Part shown: positions 51,695 to 64,000 of the stretch, in pieces
Layout: each line of letters opens with the position of its first letter
How positions within the stretch are numbered: position 1 is the first letter of the stretch
Assembly (NCBI RefSeq): GCF_001522545.3
Contig: NC_031769.1
Coordinates: 127,495,613-127,559,612, forward strand
Direction of reading: 5' to 3'
DNA: 64,000 nt
Source of the DNA: Parus major
Taxonomy: Eukaryota > Chordata > Aves > Passeriformes > Paridae
Notes under the pieces: generated by a model
Told to the model about the DNA's origin: nothing
Databases searched by the model: none
What the model saw: only the letters and a program-made list of their open reading frames with translations
Made by a program: the position numbers and the translations under genes

Positions 51695-54600
51695 ATGCCA
51701 GGAGAGGCAAAAGCTGCATCCTTTGCCTGGAGGAGAGCTCAGCCAGGGCTGGGAAACGAGGAGCCAGGCAGGGGGCAGCATCTGATCATCCAGGGCTCTC
51801 TCCAACCCCGCTCACTCTGGTCACAGTGGCTGCAGCCGCTCGGAAAGTTTGGCCAGAGCAGGGGAAGAAGTGTTGTATCTCTTTGATGTGTTGCTGCAGA
51901 TTCTGTGATAGCGGTGGCTCAAAGTAGCGTCAGCCTCGCTGGTGAAGTGATTTATACAGATATCAAAGTGTTTCGTGGCAGGAAATCTGCTGCTACATCA
52001 CTGGTGTAGCATTCGTGGCTTGAGAATTGGGTGCTAAAGAAAGTAGTGGGGACAGTACATGGGACATCTGACTGTGGATTTCTGTGGTATCTTGTTTCAT
52101 CTGGAGCACTGATTTCAGCTGAAACAGATCAAAAAGTGACAACTAGTCCAGTTTACTGCTAATCTAAGAGTTACTACTTCTATATGTATATATAGGCCCT
52201 CTTTTTCTTGGTGATAGGTTTGTTTGTGTTTTTTGTTTAGACACAAAATGCTGCAGGTTGTGGTGACAATTTGAATTGCAGAACACCTTTGTAGTTATTT
52301 TCTTCCACAGCTAACACTCGAAGCTACAGATTAGGGTATAAATTACAAAATTAATAAAATCAGTTCCTAAGCCTCCTATAAAGGATTCAATACAAAAGGG
52401 AACAGTGACAACTCATTTTTAGACCATGAGCATGTAAAAATGAGCACCTAACTGTCAGTATCACCAGTCTTAGGAAACTTTGTGGAGTTAAGCCTGTGCA
52501 AGCCAATTAATGCCTGTCATATGTGGTTGGTTCTTTCTTTCATCTTATTCCTACGAAAACTGTGTGAGCAGTGAAATGTTTGTGAGATGTTTGGTCCTTG
52601 AGAATGTCAGGCTTTGATTGTCTCCATTCACCGGACATGGCACTCTCTATCACTGGGCAGGTTCAGCTCTAAAGCCCCAGCTGTCTTTACTGGAGAGTTA
52701 CAGGTGCTGGATATGTGTTCTGCAGCATTTTAACCAGGGTGAAGTTAAATGCTATCTCTGTGAAAATGCAGATACTGGCAGAGGGACCAGAGCACATCCA
52801 AGCACTGGTTGGAGGCTCAGTCATGAGCCCTGCTAAGTGAGTTCTCCACCAGCCCTCACCAGCCCCTGGGGCTTTGGATGCACCTTTATCATCTGACTAC
52901 CAGGCAGATTGCTGCCTGCAGCATTAAAGCAATTGCCTCCTGCAGAATGCAGGATGTGTCTGCACTGTGCTAAAATGAATAGGGGTCAGCTGCAGTCTCC
53001 TTTGTGTGGTGTGGTTCTGGATTGCACCATAGAGACTTTGAGAAGGAGGTGCAGGGGATTCCCAGGAAGCCAGGATAGGCTGCTGGGCTGGCATTGATGA
53101 GCTTGCAGCAAGGCAGTGCTGTGCCCTCCTGCAGTTTGTTAAGATGATGGCCTTGTGCCCACTAGTCCTCCTCCTTGTGTTAGCACACTGAGATTCATAA
53201 TGCAATATACAATTACTGCCCAGCTGATTCCTCAGCCAGGGTTGAACAACAGATACCATCCCACCCACAGCCCACTGGAGTGCAGAGGAGGTTTGCCATT
53301 CCTTAGAATTGGAACAAGATTTGTCCTTGAGGGCTATATTCAGAAATTAATTCATACAGACTGGATGTTTCTAGTCCAGAAGTAATTTTACTTTTCTTAG
53401 ATTTTTCCCTTGAGCTCTTATGCTGCCTGCTGAGATATTTTCAGTCCAGGTCAGCAGGTACAGGGCTTCCCTCACAGTCAGGTCAGATTAGGGGAATTAG
53501 CCAAAGTAGTGCAGAGTTCCCCAAGAAGACACAGAGGATACATCTTTTTGGCAAAATAGATGACAGCAAAAAGTGCTGTCAGGGCTACAACCTTCTTCCC
53601 TCTGCTGCAGAATTGTTTCTGCCTCATATCTGTGACTTCTAATCTCACAAGAGGGAGCCACAGTGTTCCTTCATCTTCGTCAAATGTCCTTACCCTAAAC
53701 CAGTACATTTTCTCTAAGTCTTCTCTGTTCCTTTCTCTCTGCAGTCCCACATCTCTCCCATAAGACCCTGAAATGGCATGCAATTTTTACAGAAGGGCTT
53801 GGGTTCCTGTCTCTTCTTCCTTTCCCTGCTTTAGCAGTATTGCAGGTATTTTGAGCCCTGGTCTCTTGCTTCCTAAGGAGTACTCACCACTAGTCAAAGA
53901 AGCAAAAAGTGGGTACCACTTTGAAAGAAAACAGTGAATCTTGATCCAAGTCTTAAAAGAAGTGAGGTAGGTACCTTTTGTCTGAAAGATTCCTGGCTTT
54001 GGTTCCTGCAGGAGTGCAAGCACACACCTGCAGACCTGAATTAATCCCTTCAGATCCTCAGAGTTCCAGCTTCCTCCCTCCACCTTGCTTTTTATTTTAA
54101 AAAAAAGTTAGATGTCCATACACTTCATGGGATAGAGTCATACATGTTGAAAGAAACAGTCAGAAACCCCCCACTCAGAGATGCCTGACCCCATCCCATG
54201 GGGTGTACGGACATCCATCCATTTGTAACGGGGAATGCTGTGCTCGACTCAAAAAGTTCAGAGTTGCTTTAATGCCTTTCTGGTTTCCCAGGGATATGGG
54301 TATTTATGTTTAATTTTTTTTCCACAGGTTGTCTGTTTTAAACTGTTTGCTGGTTTTAGATCCAGTCTACAGCTCTTCTAAACATCTTATGTTGTTAAGC
54401 CAAGTGAAGCCAAAGGGTTTGCTTCAGGAAGGCAATGACTCATTTCCTCTAGCCATCCTGATAGTCCATCACCTATGTCGAGCTTTTTAGTGCCCTCCAG
54501 CTAGTCCATCCTTGTGTTCAAATAGACAGAAAAATGCATTGCATTAAAAAGAAATATCTCAGTCCTTTTCCTTGCATAAGTTTGGAAATATGCACGCTGA

Positions 54601-54872
54601 GAGCAGGTGGAGTGGGGCCCTAAGTATTGTTATAACTTACTCAGGGCTGAAGTTTTTGTACATTACATGCTTTCCTATTCCAGCAATGGACACATGTTGA
54701 AACTCAAATTGAATTTTTTTCCAATGAGTTAACAAGTTACAAGTCCTGTAAGGATTTGTGAGATCAAATACTTGTATCATTCTCTACAAAGTTAATTTGA
54801 TTCAAACAGCTTACTCTTCATGATTAGGATCTTAAGCTTCAGCTGCATGTGCTTCATTTTTTCACATATGGG
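51695..54872. other. Intergenic, no gene recognised
   Basis: Mixed composition, with a few CpG at about 51700-52015. Short ORFs on both strands near 52.6-53.8 kb have no recognisable content. No repeat family is assigned. Confidence 0.5.
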
Positions 54873-54966
54873 CCAGACTGACAAAATTCATATATACACA
54901 GAATCATCCTACAAAACTGCCAGACTGACAAAATTCATAAATACACAGAATCATCCTACAAAACTG
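54873..54966. repeat. 47-bp tandem duplication, two copies
   Basis: Unit one is 54873-54919 and unit two 54920-54966. Each begins CCAGACTGAC and ends CTACAAAACTG, and by eye they differ at one base (TATATACACA versus TAAATACACA). The near identity suggests a recent duplication, possibly polymorphic. Confidence 0.95.
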
Positions 54967-57250
54967 CAAGCATGTTTGTTTTCACATTAAATTTTAATTA
55001 GGACAAGACCACTGTGAATCATTTGAAATGTTCTAGGGACCCATTTTAATGACATCCTTTTTTCCTGTTTTTTTAAATGCAAACTTTAGCTGGCATGCTC
55101 ACGGGAAAGATAATTAACAGTATACAAATATACTCCTCAGAAATAAAACTTGCATTTGCTTCTCATTAAAACAAAGAAACACATGAATGTTATTCAGGCA
55201 TGACAATTTTCCAGTTAATAGGTAAGTGAGCAACTGAAGTGAAATATTTGATATCTTTCTCTTTACAAGTTCTTACTCAGATGTGACATGGAGGTTTAGA
55301 CCAAAAAAGACATGGAGGACCCTTCCCCTGCTGTGAAAGGGCCTTCTAGAAGACTGGCACTTCCCACCTGCAGTTGCCAAAATGGAAGTCATGAGCTCAG
55401 GTTAGCTCTGGGGGTATCTCCATTGCTCCATTGCTGCCCCATGCATCTCTGCCCAGAGAAATGTCATCAGTCATTGCCCAGCGTGGTCACCCACAAAATA
55501 CACAGTGATGCTGTGCAGACAAAGCAAAGCATCTATGTCAGTGTGAGTTGAAACTGTTTCGAAGGAGCAGACTGCCTTCACCAAGTTCTCTGGTATGGTT
55601 GTTGACCTGTGCAGTGGAGTGAGCTGCCAGATCTTTTGCTTCAATCCTTATGTGTATGTTTTATTGCCAGCCTAAGGAATTAATATATGGCTTTTCTTGA
55701 TCTTCTTTAAGAGAATTTACACTTTTTACTAAGCATGTATCAGAAGATGTTCCAGAGGAAGCACAGTCCTCTGTCCTTCTGCCTTGAGCTCTTGAACTTT
55801 ATTGATCAGTGCAAGAGTCTCTGGAATAATTCCTTGCTATCATGATTGCTGTATCTTTTCCCAGTTCATTTACAAATTGGGCTATTACCATGGTAAAAGT
55901 TAAACTTTTCTTTGTAAACTACTTCCCCAGCACATCAGTTTTATTTTTCTCAATTAATCTTGTGTGTAGGACTATTTGGGTGGCTCTCCTTCCTCAGTTG
56001 CTGCTGACACACTGTACTGTTTTGCAAACTAACTCCTGTCATTAATTCTGCCTGGGTTTTGTTTTGGGTTTTTTCTTTTGCCAGCATGACTTGCTACAGT
56101 GCAGACAGTGCCAAAGTCTGCAGAAATTTCCATGTGGCTGAGGGATATCTGCAGGGAGGAGGAGACATGAGAGAAGTCACCTTTCATTAGTGTGAATGTC
56201 TTGAGTGCAACATGCAGAAAAAAGTGCAATAAGTGTCAGCTTCTATAATTTCTGGCTTTTCTGCAAGGATGAGCCCTTTGTCAAGGAGTCAAAGTGAGTG
56301 TAATGCAAATGTATAGAAACCCTTAACTCTTGGAGTCCTAGAAATATTCTGTTATATACACTAAAAAGTTTCTCTTCTGAAGCCTTATATTTCAATAGGT
56401 GACCCCCTGTGTTACATACATACATGACACACATCCAATACATCAGCGCTTATCTCCAGGACTTTGGAGGGAGCTTGTGATGAGTGCACCCACCCTGTGG
56501 TGCAAGTTGCTCATCTGTGCAGGGTGGATCCTTTAAACTTGTCAGTTGTATAAGAGCCTTAGTGGGATGGGTGGGACTCCTCCTCCTAATCCCACTGAAA
56601 TCAGAGGAAGGGCCCCTGTTAACTCTATCAGGCTTTGGATCGGTGCCTGTGGGAAGCTATTTTATAAATTCCACCTTGCCTTGAGCAGTGTTCAGTTCTT
56701 ATAATTTACTAGGACATGTTTTGATACAAAGCCATTCTTTACTTCATTTCTTCTAGGATTGCTTGGAGTAATTAAGTCACCCTGTTGAGCTAAAAACTGG
56801 GGTCTTGGAGGTGAGGAGAAGAAAGTGGTGGTAGGGCCAGTATTTTATTTCATGCAGTCCTGTTTATTTGTGAAGAATGTAAATAGCTCTTTTTTTCCAA
56901 AGAGCACAGCTGGGATCACAAAGGTTACAACTCTCTTGCTTCTAGCACTGAAACCTTCTTGCAAAACCATCTCTCCATCTTTCAACAAATGCACTCTCAT
57001 GCCTGTCCACAATGCAGTTATTGTATGCCCATGCAGCACTCTCTCGTGCAGTCTGTTTGCTATTTTTTCCATTATAAATTAGATCCTCACTCATTGTTCC
57101 TCCTATGAGAGACTATTTCTCTACTTACATCTGTTTGAACCCCATTTATGCTGGTTATTTATATTTTTATGCATTTTATATTTTTTACATTTATATTTAC
57201 AGTGCAAGCTTCTAGGGGGAGTGGCCATTTTTTGTTCTATGTCTCATTGT

Positions 57251-57279
57251 TTGTTATCCTCATACCTTGAGGATAACAA
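57251..57279. repeat. Perfect 12-bp inverted repeat with 5-nt loop
   Basis: Arm TTGTTATCCTCA (57251-57262), loop TACCT, arm TGAGGATAACAA (57268-57279). It contains GATAA/TTATC cores (GATA-factor type) on both arms. The stem is too short for a microRNA precursor. Confidence 0.9.
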
Positions 57280-60200
57280 CAATAATGATAAAAATGAAAA
57301 CATGGTGTTCTCAGTTTCTTGCTATTCTGTCCATCACTCCTTCCATGCAGTACTGCTCTGGTAACCCTGTCTAAGGTAGGTTACCAGCTGCAAAAGAGCT
57401 TATAGGATGGCTGTTTCCGGCCCCATATATCCCAAAGGAGTAGTTAACTAAAAGGTGCTGAAGGGATAAGGAAAGCAGACAACAGAAAGGGAATAACTTA
57501 AAATAGTGTATCTGGCTCTTTCTTTCCCAACTGAAACTCACAAAAGGCTGAGTCACCTGATTTGGGTCTGGGGACAGAAATTTAGGATTCCCAAGAGGCC
57601 AGAGGAAAAGGCCACAACCAGCATCTGTGCATGTGGGCAGCTTGTTTTCAACAGACGAGTGGTGTCTGAGAAGGATTGAGTTATTAATGTGAGTATATGA
57701 AAACAAATAGCTTGTCAAGCCTCCTGCTGACAGGATTTCCTATCTTAAACCTTTGTAAGTGTGGGGGAAAGATTTTCTGGAAACAAATTCTGTTCCTTGA
57801 AGAATCAGCCGGTATAAAGGAAAGAATTCACTGTGTTTCCATTCAATTTGGACTCATTGCTGTTGCTTACCCTGCTTTAGCATGGGAGTGATTTGTGAAT
57901 GTTCAGTGTTTACAGAGACGAACGTGAGCTGGGCACATCCAGAGAGTTACAGTTTGTCAGTGTAGTTTCTCTAAAAGGAAGATCATATGCAAGCATTTGT
58001 AATGTAGCTTGGGTGCCAACCCAATTCTGGGGGCCTGCTGTGTTCATTCTAATGGTACATTGCATTCCTTGCTGCTGGGAGATCATTTTATCACAGCACT
58101 TGAAGTATAAACTGAAGTCAAAGTAAAAAACAGCTTTTTTTTATTGCTGTTGGGAAGGTCATAATGTACCCTGCTGAAAGAGTGCTGGGGCACAGCAGAG
58201 GGCATCCTTCAACAGAGGTACCAGTCCAGCCTCTGGCACGGCTGTGCAGGCGGCAGCATTTGACTGCAGCTGGGCAATTGCACCAATGCTTTTCATGCAA
58301 TCACTGTGCTCCAGGGCTCCTGCTGCCCTCGACTTTTCTCACAGTGGACTTATGTGGCATGGGGCAGTGCCACACTGAGACACCAGCCCTGGATCAGCTG
58401 CCTTGTCTACCAGGAGCTTTTATATCGTGCTGATGCAAGTCTTGACCTTTCTGAGAAACCGCATGCAGTCGTTCAAGTTGCTCTTTGTTGACACCCCTGG
58501 TTTTTTTGTATCCTTGCACTACGTTGAATATTTTCTGCTAAGCCATAGAAAAAAATTCATGTACTAGCTTTAGCCAAGTTGTCCTCTATGGCTCTAGGTA
58601 CTGTGAAGCATAAAGCCACTATAAAGTCCTGCAGATAGAAATGAAAAAAATCATTCATCTTCTCTATTTCAGACACATTTGGTCTCCTGATATTTTGTCC
58701 CATATTCTTCTAAAGTATTTGAAACTTTGAATGGTGTAGGAAAATAAGATTATGCTGAAAATACAGGCCACTGGAGAACAGCTGTGTTGTGCCTATCTAT
58801 CATTAAACAAAGAATAGAGCTCTAAAATTGTTTACAGATTATAAAACAAAAGCAGATTGAGTATGTTTTAAATTCTAGGAACTAACCTAAAATTTGCTAT
58901 AAAACAAATATATGGCTTACAGCTGGAAACCTGTCAAAACACCCAAATGATTGCTCTGCATTGTCTGGAAAAAGTTTCTGTGCCCAACGAGTTTAAAGCA
59001 GCAACAGATGTACTATTGCATAAGAGAGACATCCCTGTTTTGAATTTCAGTTTATAGGACATACAAGAGAAGTACAGTTCTTTTCATCTTACCCAGGTGC
59101 CTCTGCTTCCTCCTTAACATCTTGCTCCACGTAGTTCTCCTATGTTAAAGCGATTAGCAGAGATATAGAATGATGGGAACATACATCATTTTAAGAAGAG
59201 AAAAAGCCATCTGGCTCAGTGTTTGTGGCTGGCTGCTAATTCAACCATGTTGGGTTTTTTTCCATGCCCCTCAAGCCCCTCCCTTTCCAGAAACAATCTA
59301 TGTGATCCCACATCTCTTCTTCAGTAACGCGTTCCAGATGGTCAGCTTTGTGCAGAACAGATTTGCCTTAGCTTCCCAGGTTTTTCCTAGGGTTTTGTTT
59401 GTTTGTTTGTTTTTCAGATTGCTTCCCCTTTATTTGAAACCTCTTTACCCAATCGTCTACGTCTCCCTGGATCTTTTTCCTAATTTTTATAGTAAAATCA
59501 AAAGATATTTTTCTCACATGGATATTTTTATCACACCCATTCCCTGCCAGACAACAATATTGAAGCATTTCTTCTCTTTAAATGAAGGTGTGGAAAAGAG
59601 GTTGTGGGAGGCTGTGTAAGTAGGCAGTTTTATAGAGGGCACTCAATTAATCAGTATGAATTCATCATTTTTATTGAATATTTTATTCAGTAGATTAAAT
59701 AGCATTCCTAATACCAGTCAGCAGTATGGCCTTATGCACATTAGGATGGTGTCTACACTTCGAAGAGCTCAGCTCTGCAGTTCTTATCTATCTCCCTGCT
59801 TCCTGGCTGCCCCCATGGCACCAGCTTGCCCCAAGCCCCTCTTTTGGATGAACTGCTTCCCTGTGAAACACAGTGTGCATATGGTTCTGGAGGTCTCTCC
59901 TCCCTCCTGAAACCCTCCTAGAGGATGAATTTGATTGTCTCCACTTTCCTAGCCTGCTGGCAGTGTCCTGGCAGTGTGCTAGCCCCGTTTAGTCTATTTG
60001 CATTGGTGGGACTGAGGAGGTTGTATTTACAATAATTTTAGAAACTGGAAATAATTATGAAAACATCCTGAGGCCTCATGGGAGTTCAGTAATTCTGAAG
60101 ATGGAAAAAGATGGTCTTTTATAACTAGAGTGTTATACCCTCAGTCCTCCCTGCAAGGAAATAGCCAGTTTTCCTGGACAAGAAGTAAGACGAGTCTCAT

Positions 60201-61563
60201 TAGGTTAGGAAGATTTCCCACATTTTCCATCTGTTGGTGCAAATTTTTGAGGCAATGAATGTGTGACATTTCACAAAGTCAAGAGACTCTCTCAATCTCT
60301 AACTGAGGGCTATTCCTGCTTAATGAAAGCTCAGCCTTTAATGTACAGGTTTCTGGGAGAAAAGTGGTCTGTGGTGGCAGGACAGAACAGCTGGAGACAC
60401 CTGGGAAAAGTCTGTCTCCAGTCTTGCCATGGCTTCGAGGTCTGCATGGGAAGTCAGCTGGTCACCTACCCAAAGCCCTTCAGCCCAAATTCTTCTCTGA
60501 ACTGCCAATTCTCCCTGCCTGCAGCCACAGGAGTGCATTTATTAAATTTAGAGGCATAGTAAAATACAAAATAGGAGAATTTATTCTATAAATACACCTT
60601 AAAACAAAGTGGCTTTTTTTTTTAACATGGAAAAATATTAACCAAAACAGTGGATATCTCACAGCTTTTATTGTTTAGAAACAGGGGGTTTATTTTTCCA
60701 GTCTGCTCTTAATTTTCCCATTGTCTCTCAATTTGGAGGGCAATGCAGATACAGCACAGCTACATTTCTGCTTTCTATCCTACACCTTGCAGATCACATT
60801 GACAAAAATTTGAGCAAAAGGATTGCTCAAAGTCTTAAGGATACTTTGATTTACAGAACCCCTAGACTGGAGACACACCATGCTCTCCTGCAGGAGCCCA
60901 AAAAATAATGTTGTGTGGATTATACTGTGTATTTTTATTAATAACTTTGTTGTCTCTCTGAGTTCATACCAGTTATGAAGTAGAAAAACTTTCCGTGTTA
61001 AATCTTGCGTATCAAATTTGATACATAAGCTCAGTTCCACCTGTTTAAGAGCAATGACAAGAAAATCAGTCAAATCAACCTACTTTTTTCGTCTTTCCTG
61101 GTGGGAAAGTCTTCTGAAAACTAGTTGTTTTTATTTGTGTTCAGTACAGGCATTAATAAGGCTAAAAGAGCTGCCAGTATGAAGACTATTCATAATAATT
61201 TCATATTGCAGAGGGTTTTGTGGAGAACTTCATCAAGATAAATGTACACACAGACTTCTTGAAGGCTTATCTCTGTTTTTTTTTTTTTCAATAATAGTAA
61301 TTGAGCAAGGAAACACTGCAAGTATGTTCATCTGATTTGAAATAGGACTGAACCGCGTTTGCAATTGTTTAATTTCATTTACCATAGCTTTTGAGCATCT
61401 GAGCTTACCTAGATACTCAGGAAGTGCTAATGTAGGTTGCACTTGATAAAAAAAACCCAACCTGTTTTTGTAATTAGCTTTTTCACCTTATTGTTTCTGA
61501 TGAAGATGTGTCCAGTTTCTAACAGAGATCCTGTAATTGTACCCTGTGCTTCACTCTCACTCA

Positions 61564-61588
61564 CTCTCTCTCTCTCTCTCTCTCTCTC
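61564..61588. repeat. (CT)n microsatellite
   Basis: About 12 CT units are preceded by imperfect TCACTCTCAC units and followed by a C-run and T-run. Confidence 0.92.
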
Positions 61589-63233
61589 CCCCCTTTTTTC
61601 TGAGAGTGCAATTGAATGGTGGAAACCCAAACCTCAGAAACATCTGGATTTGCAATTAATGCGTTGTAGGATCAGTGGTGCAGTTTTGTATACTGCATTC
61701 TCTAAGCATCTCTGTTGTGGACTGATTTCTTTGCACAGCCTAACCCATAGCTGTGTCCTGCTTGTGGTTATATACCCTGATCCACTATATGATCACCTCC
61801 AGATTTAGATTGTCACAGACTATCCCTTTTGCAAAATTCTGCTGCCTCTTTTTTTGCCTTTTGCTGCAATGAATCTCATTTGAGTCTGCAGCCTGTAAGA
61901 TGCCCAGAGTTGAGCTGTGGTCTGTTTAGTTTTTTCTCTGCAATCAAGATCATGCCTTTGCTCTGAGATGTTTGTCTTGTGACATATACAAGTGATTTTA
62001 CAACATAAATACTGTGGTTTTAAAGGTTACTTTTCATATTTGTTCTTTAATCTGGCGGTTACACAAAAGTTCTGGGGACAACTCTTATCTGATGGGGGCA
62101 CACCCTTCTTCGTTCAGGAGGACGTGGGGATTGTGGCAGGTAGATAGGGCATCTGCTGTGCTCCAGGGAGCCTCTAGATCTGTACTTGTTTGGTGCTAGC
62201 TTAGAGCTTTGTAGTTTCTTACAGAAGGTGTTAGGGAATTGCTGTGCGTGGTCTGACTCTCAATGGGTTGCTGCAGGAAGGAACACAGCCTAGGTCCAAG
62301 GTCTGGGGACAGTGACAGCAGTGGCAGTGGTGACAGCACAATCTCACCATCAACAGGGAAAGTGGCTTTGCAGCAGAAGTGGGGAGCAGCAGAAAGGCAA
62401 GGAGAGGACAACATGCTGCAGCCCCTGTGTGCTCACAAAACAGGTCTCTGGTGGGAGCTGTCCCAGCAGCCTGGTGGAGCCTCCAGGCTGGCAGATTTAC
62501 CAGATCCATGTGACATTACGTCTTTTGGCAGGGAAAACTTTGTGGAAAAAGCAAAAGTTACACTGGATCTTGTTTTGATTATTTGTTTCTAACCTCACTG
62601 CAAATGGAAAACATTTCTCTGGTGAGTGTCTGCTTGTTATTTTCCTATTGTTTTATTATCCTCCCTGCTCTCAGTAGGGACAAATAATCCTCAAATGCTG
62701 CTCCAAAGGCTGGCACTTAGGCCAGGTTATAGAGCTGCAGCACTGGAGATGGATCGTTTCCTTCTATTTTCCTTCATCCTTCATCCTTTCCTTTATTCTG
62801 CTTCTGCTCCACTCTTTCTCCTTTTATTTTTCTCTCTTTCTGAAGACTAAGTACAACCAGCGTCCCTTCAGCAGATGACCCCTCTCTCTTCCTCCCAGTT
62901 CTGTTTGAAGGTGAGAGAGATGGTTTGGTTGTGATAAACCAGGACAAGTAAGGTGTAAGCATATTGTACACACACAGACAACCAGTATAAAGTATGACAT
63001 TTGTTGAGTATTTTTCAAAACAAAGAAACCAAAAAAAAAAAAAAAAAGCTTTAGGATGAGCAATGATTTAAAGTAAATTTGCAGCTCCTGAATCAAACTG
63101 AACCAAAGATTATGTTTGACATGGCCTTTCTCAAGCATATATGGCCTTTTGAACTTCAGAGACTGAACAGAAATCTCGGGTAACTATGGGCTCTGCACAA
63201 GAAGAAATTTGCTCTCAAAGAACTGAAATACAG

Positions 63234-63375
63234 ATTCATAGAATCATAGAATGGTTTGGATTGGAAAGGACCTTAAAGATCATCTCATTCCAATCCCCCT
63301 GCTGTGGGCAGGGACCCCTTTCACTAGAACAGGTTGCTCAGAGCTCCGTCTAGCCTGGCCTTGAACACCTCCTTC
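63234..63375 (-). mobile_element. CR1 LINE 3'-end fragment, minus strand
   Basis: It starts ATTCATAGAATCATAGAATG (terminal repeats in reverse), then GGATTGGAAAGGACCTTAAA, and ends near GGCCTTGAACACCTCC. About 140 bp remain. It matches the most common CR1 3' end of birds well and so appears younger than the other copies here. Confidence 0.95.
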
Positions 63376-63576
63376 ACTGCTTGGAGATCAAAATCTGACA
63401 CAGAAGAAGATCAGTCATGAGGAGATGGAGAGAAAGAGAAGAGGAAAAAGCAAGCTTCTCTGCAACATCAGTGATCTTTGTGAAATTGGATGTTCCATGT
63501 CACTGGGCAGGTACATTGAGTTTTTTACTAAAGAGTGAGTGCAGTTGTTTTAAAGGTAAAGATGTTATTTCACACT

Positions 63577-63785
63577 GAATCACAGAATCAGCTAGGTTGG
63601 AAAAGTCTTTGAGCTCATCAAGTATAATCACTGACCAAACACCATGTCAGGTAGACCGTGGCACTGAGTGCCACATCCAACCTTTTCTTAAACATCTCCA
63701 GGGACAGTGACTCCACCGCCTCCTTGGGCAGCTCATTACAAAGTCCAGTCATTCCTTCTGTGAAGAACTTCTTCCTAATATAGAA
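63577..63785 (-). mobile_element. CR1 LINE 3'-end fragment, minus strand, second copy
   Basis: It begins GAATCACAGAATCAGCTAGG and continues through ACCATGTCAGGTAGACCGTG, CCACATCCAACCTTTTCTTA and AGTGACTCCACCGCCTCC to GAAGAACTTCTTCCTAAT. It is a different CR1 subfamily from the copy 200 bp upstream, in the same orientation. Confidence 0.94.
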
Positions 63786-64000
63786 TTTTTCACTGGGTAG
63801 TAATCAAAACCAGTCAACTTGTATGTATATAACATATAAGAAATATACATGAAATTATCCTGAGAAGTATTTCAGGATAGCTTTAAGTTCTTAGGGTTTA
63901 TGATCCAGATAGGTAAGGGATGCATTACAGTGCTAAGTAGAAAAAGACTATGCAATACTTAGCTATATCTAGATCTAAACTTAGGCCTTTTCTTCCTCAC
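63786..64000. other. Window end, no feature
   Basis: AT-rich sequence after the last CR1 fragment. Nothing is recognised. Confidence 0.6.

Larger units (their letters stand above)
54967..63233. other. Intergenic, no gene recognised
   Basis: Long gene-poor stretch. Short ORFs, the longest 149 codons plus at 59170-59619, have no recognisable domain. Low-complexity tracts include (GTTT)n at about 59395-59412, (CT)n at 61564-61588 and an A-run near 63031-63047. A perfect 12-bp hairpin occurs at 57251-57279. No CR1 copy is recognised inside this block. Confidence 0.5.

Noticed and set aside
59170..59619. 149-codon hydrophobic plus-strand ORF
   Set aside because: T-rich DNA read as Phe/Leu-rich sequence can look like a membrane protein. 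It crosses a GTTT simple repeat and resembles no family I know.
63031..63047. A-run considered as the tail of a processed pseudogene
   Set aside because: No gene-like sequence precedes it on either strand and no target-site duplication is visible.

Overview
The window looks like a stretch of bird macrochromosome. It is AT-rich overall, and its dispersed repeats are CR1 LINE fragments of the avian type, several with the typical 3' end built on repeated 'ATTCTATGAT' units. The two recognisable genes, TMEM67 followed by PDP1 on the same strand, are neighbours in the same order in human 8q22.1, so the order is conserved vertebrate synteny. I cannot fix the species from sequence alone. There is no operon, phage, CRISPR array or other prokaryotic content.

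Layout. Positions 1-1560 hold the last two coding exons of TMEM67 (meckelin) with flanking introns, followed by a probable 3' UTR to about 3.3 kb. Positions 3.3-26.4 kb are intergenic. They contain two isolated CpG-dense patches (10.54-10.96 kb and 15.78-16.0 kb, the second next to a 53-base assembly gap) and some simple repeats, but no exon I can defend. From 26.45 kb a repeated promoter-proximal block leads into a strong CpG island (about 26.93-27.86 kb) with an E-box, a CCAAT box and a TATA box. This is the PDP1 promoter and first exon. A short coding segment at 27757-27787 splices over a 3.07 kb intron to one large exon (30862-32513) carrying essentially all of PDP1, the catalytic subunit of mitochondrial pyruvate dehydrogenase phosphatase. 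A 3' UTR of about 2.3 kb ends near a poly(A) signal at 34759.

Positions 34.8-64 kb are gene-poor. I see no exon of the next gene expected from mammalian synteny (CDH17). The region holds five CR1 fragments (one with readable endonuclease/reverse-transcriptase coding remnants on the minus strand), simple repeats, a 47-bp tandem duplication, and several perfect or near-perfect dyads. The dyads are twin inverted repeats at 36561-36608, a 20-bp perfect palindrome at 44359-44378 inside a possible conserved noncoding element, and a 12-bp-stem hairpin at 57251-57279.

The two genes do not form a pathway: meckelin acts at the ciliary transition zone and PDP1 in the mitochondrial matrix. No convincing new gene system is visible. 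The best leads are regulatory: the two-start architecture of PDP1 with upstream ORFs, the orphan CpG patches, and the dyad-rich candidate enhancers downstream.
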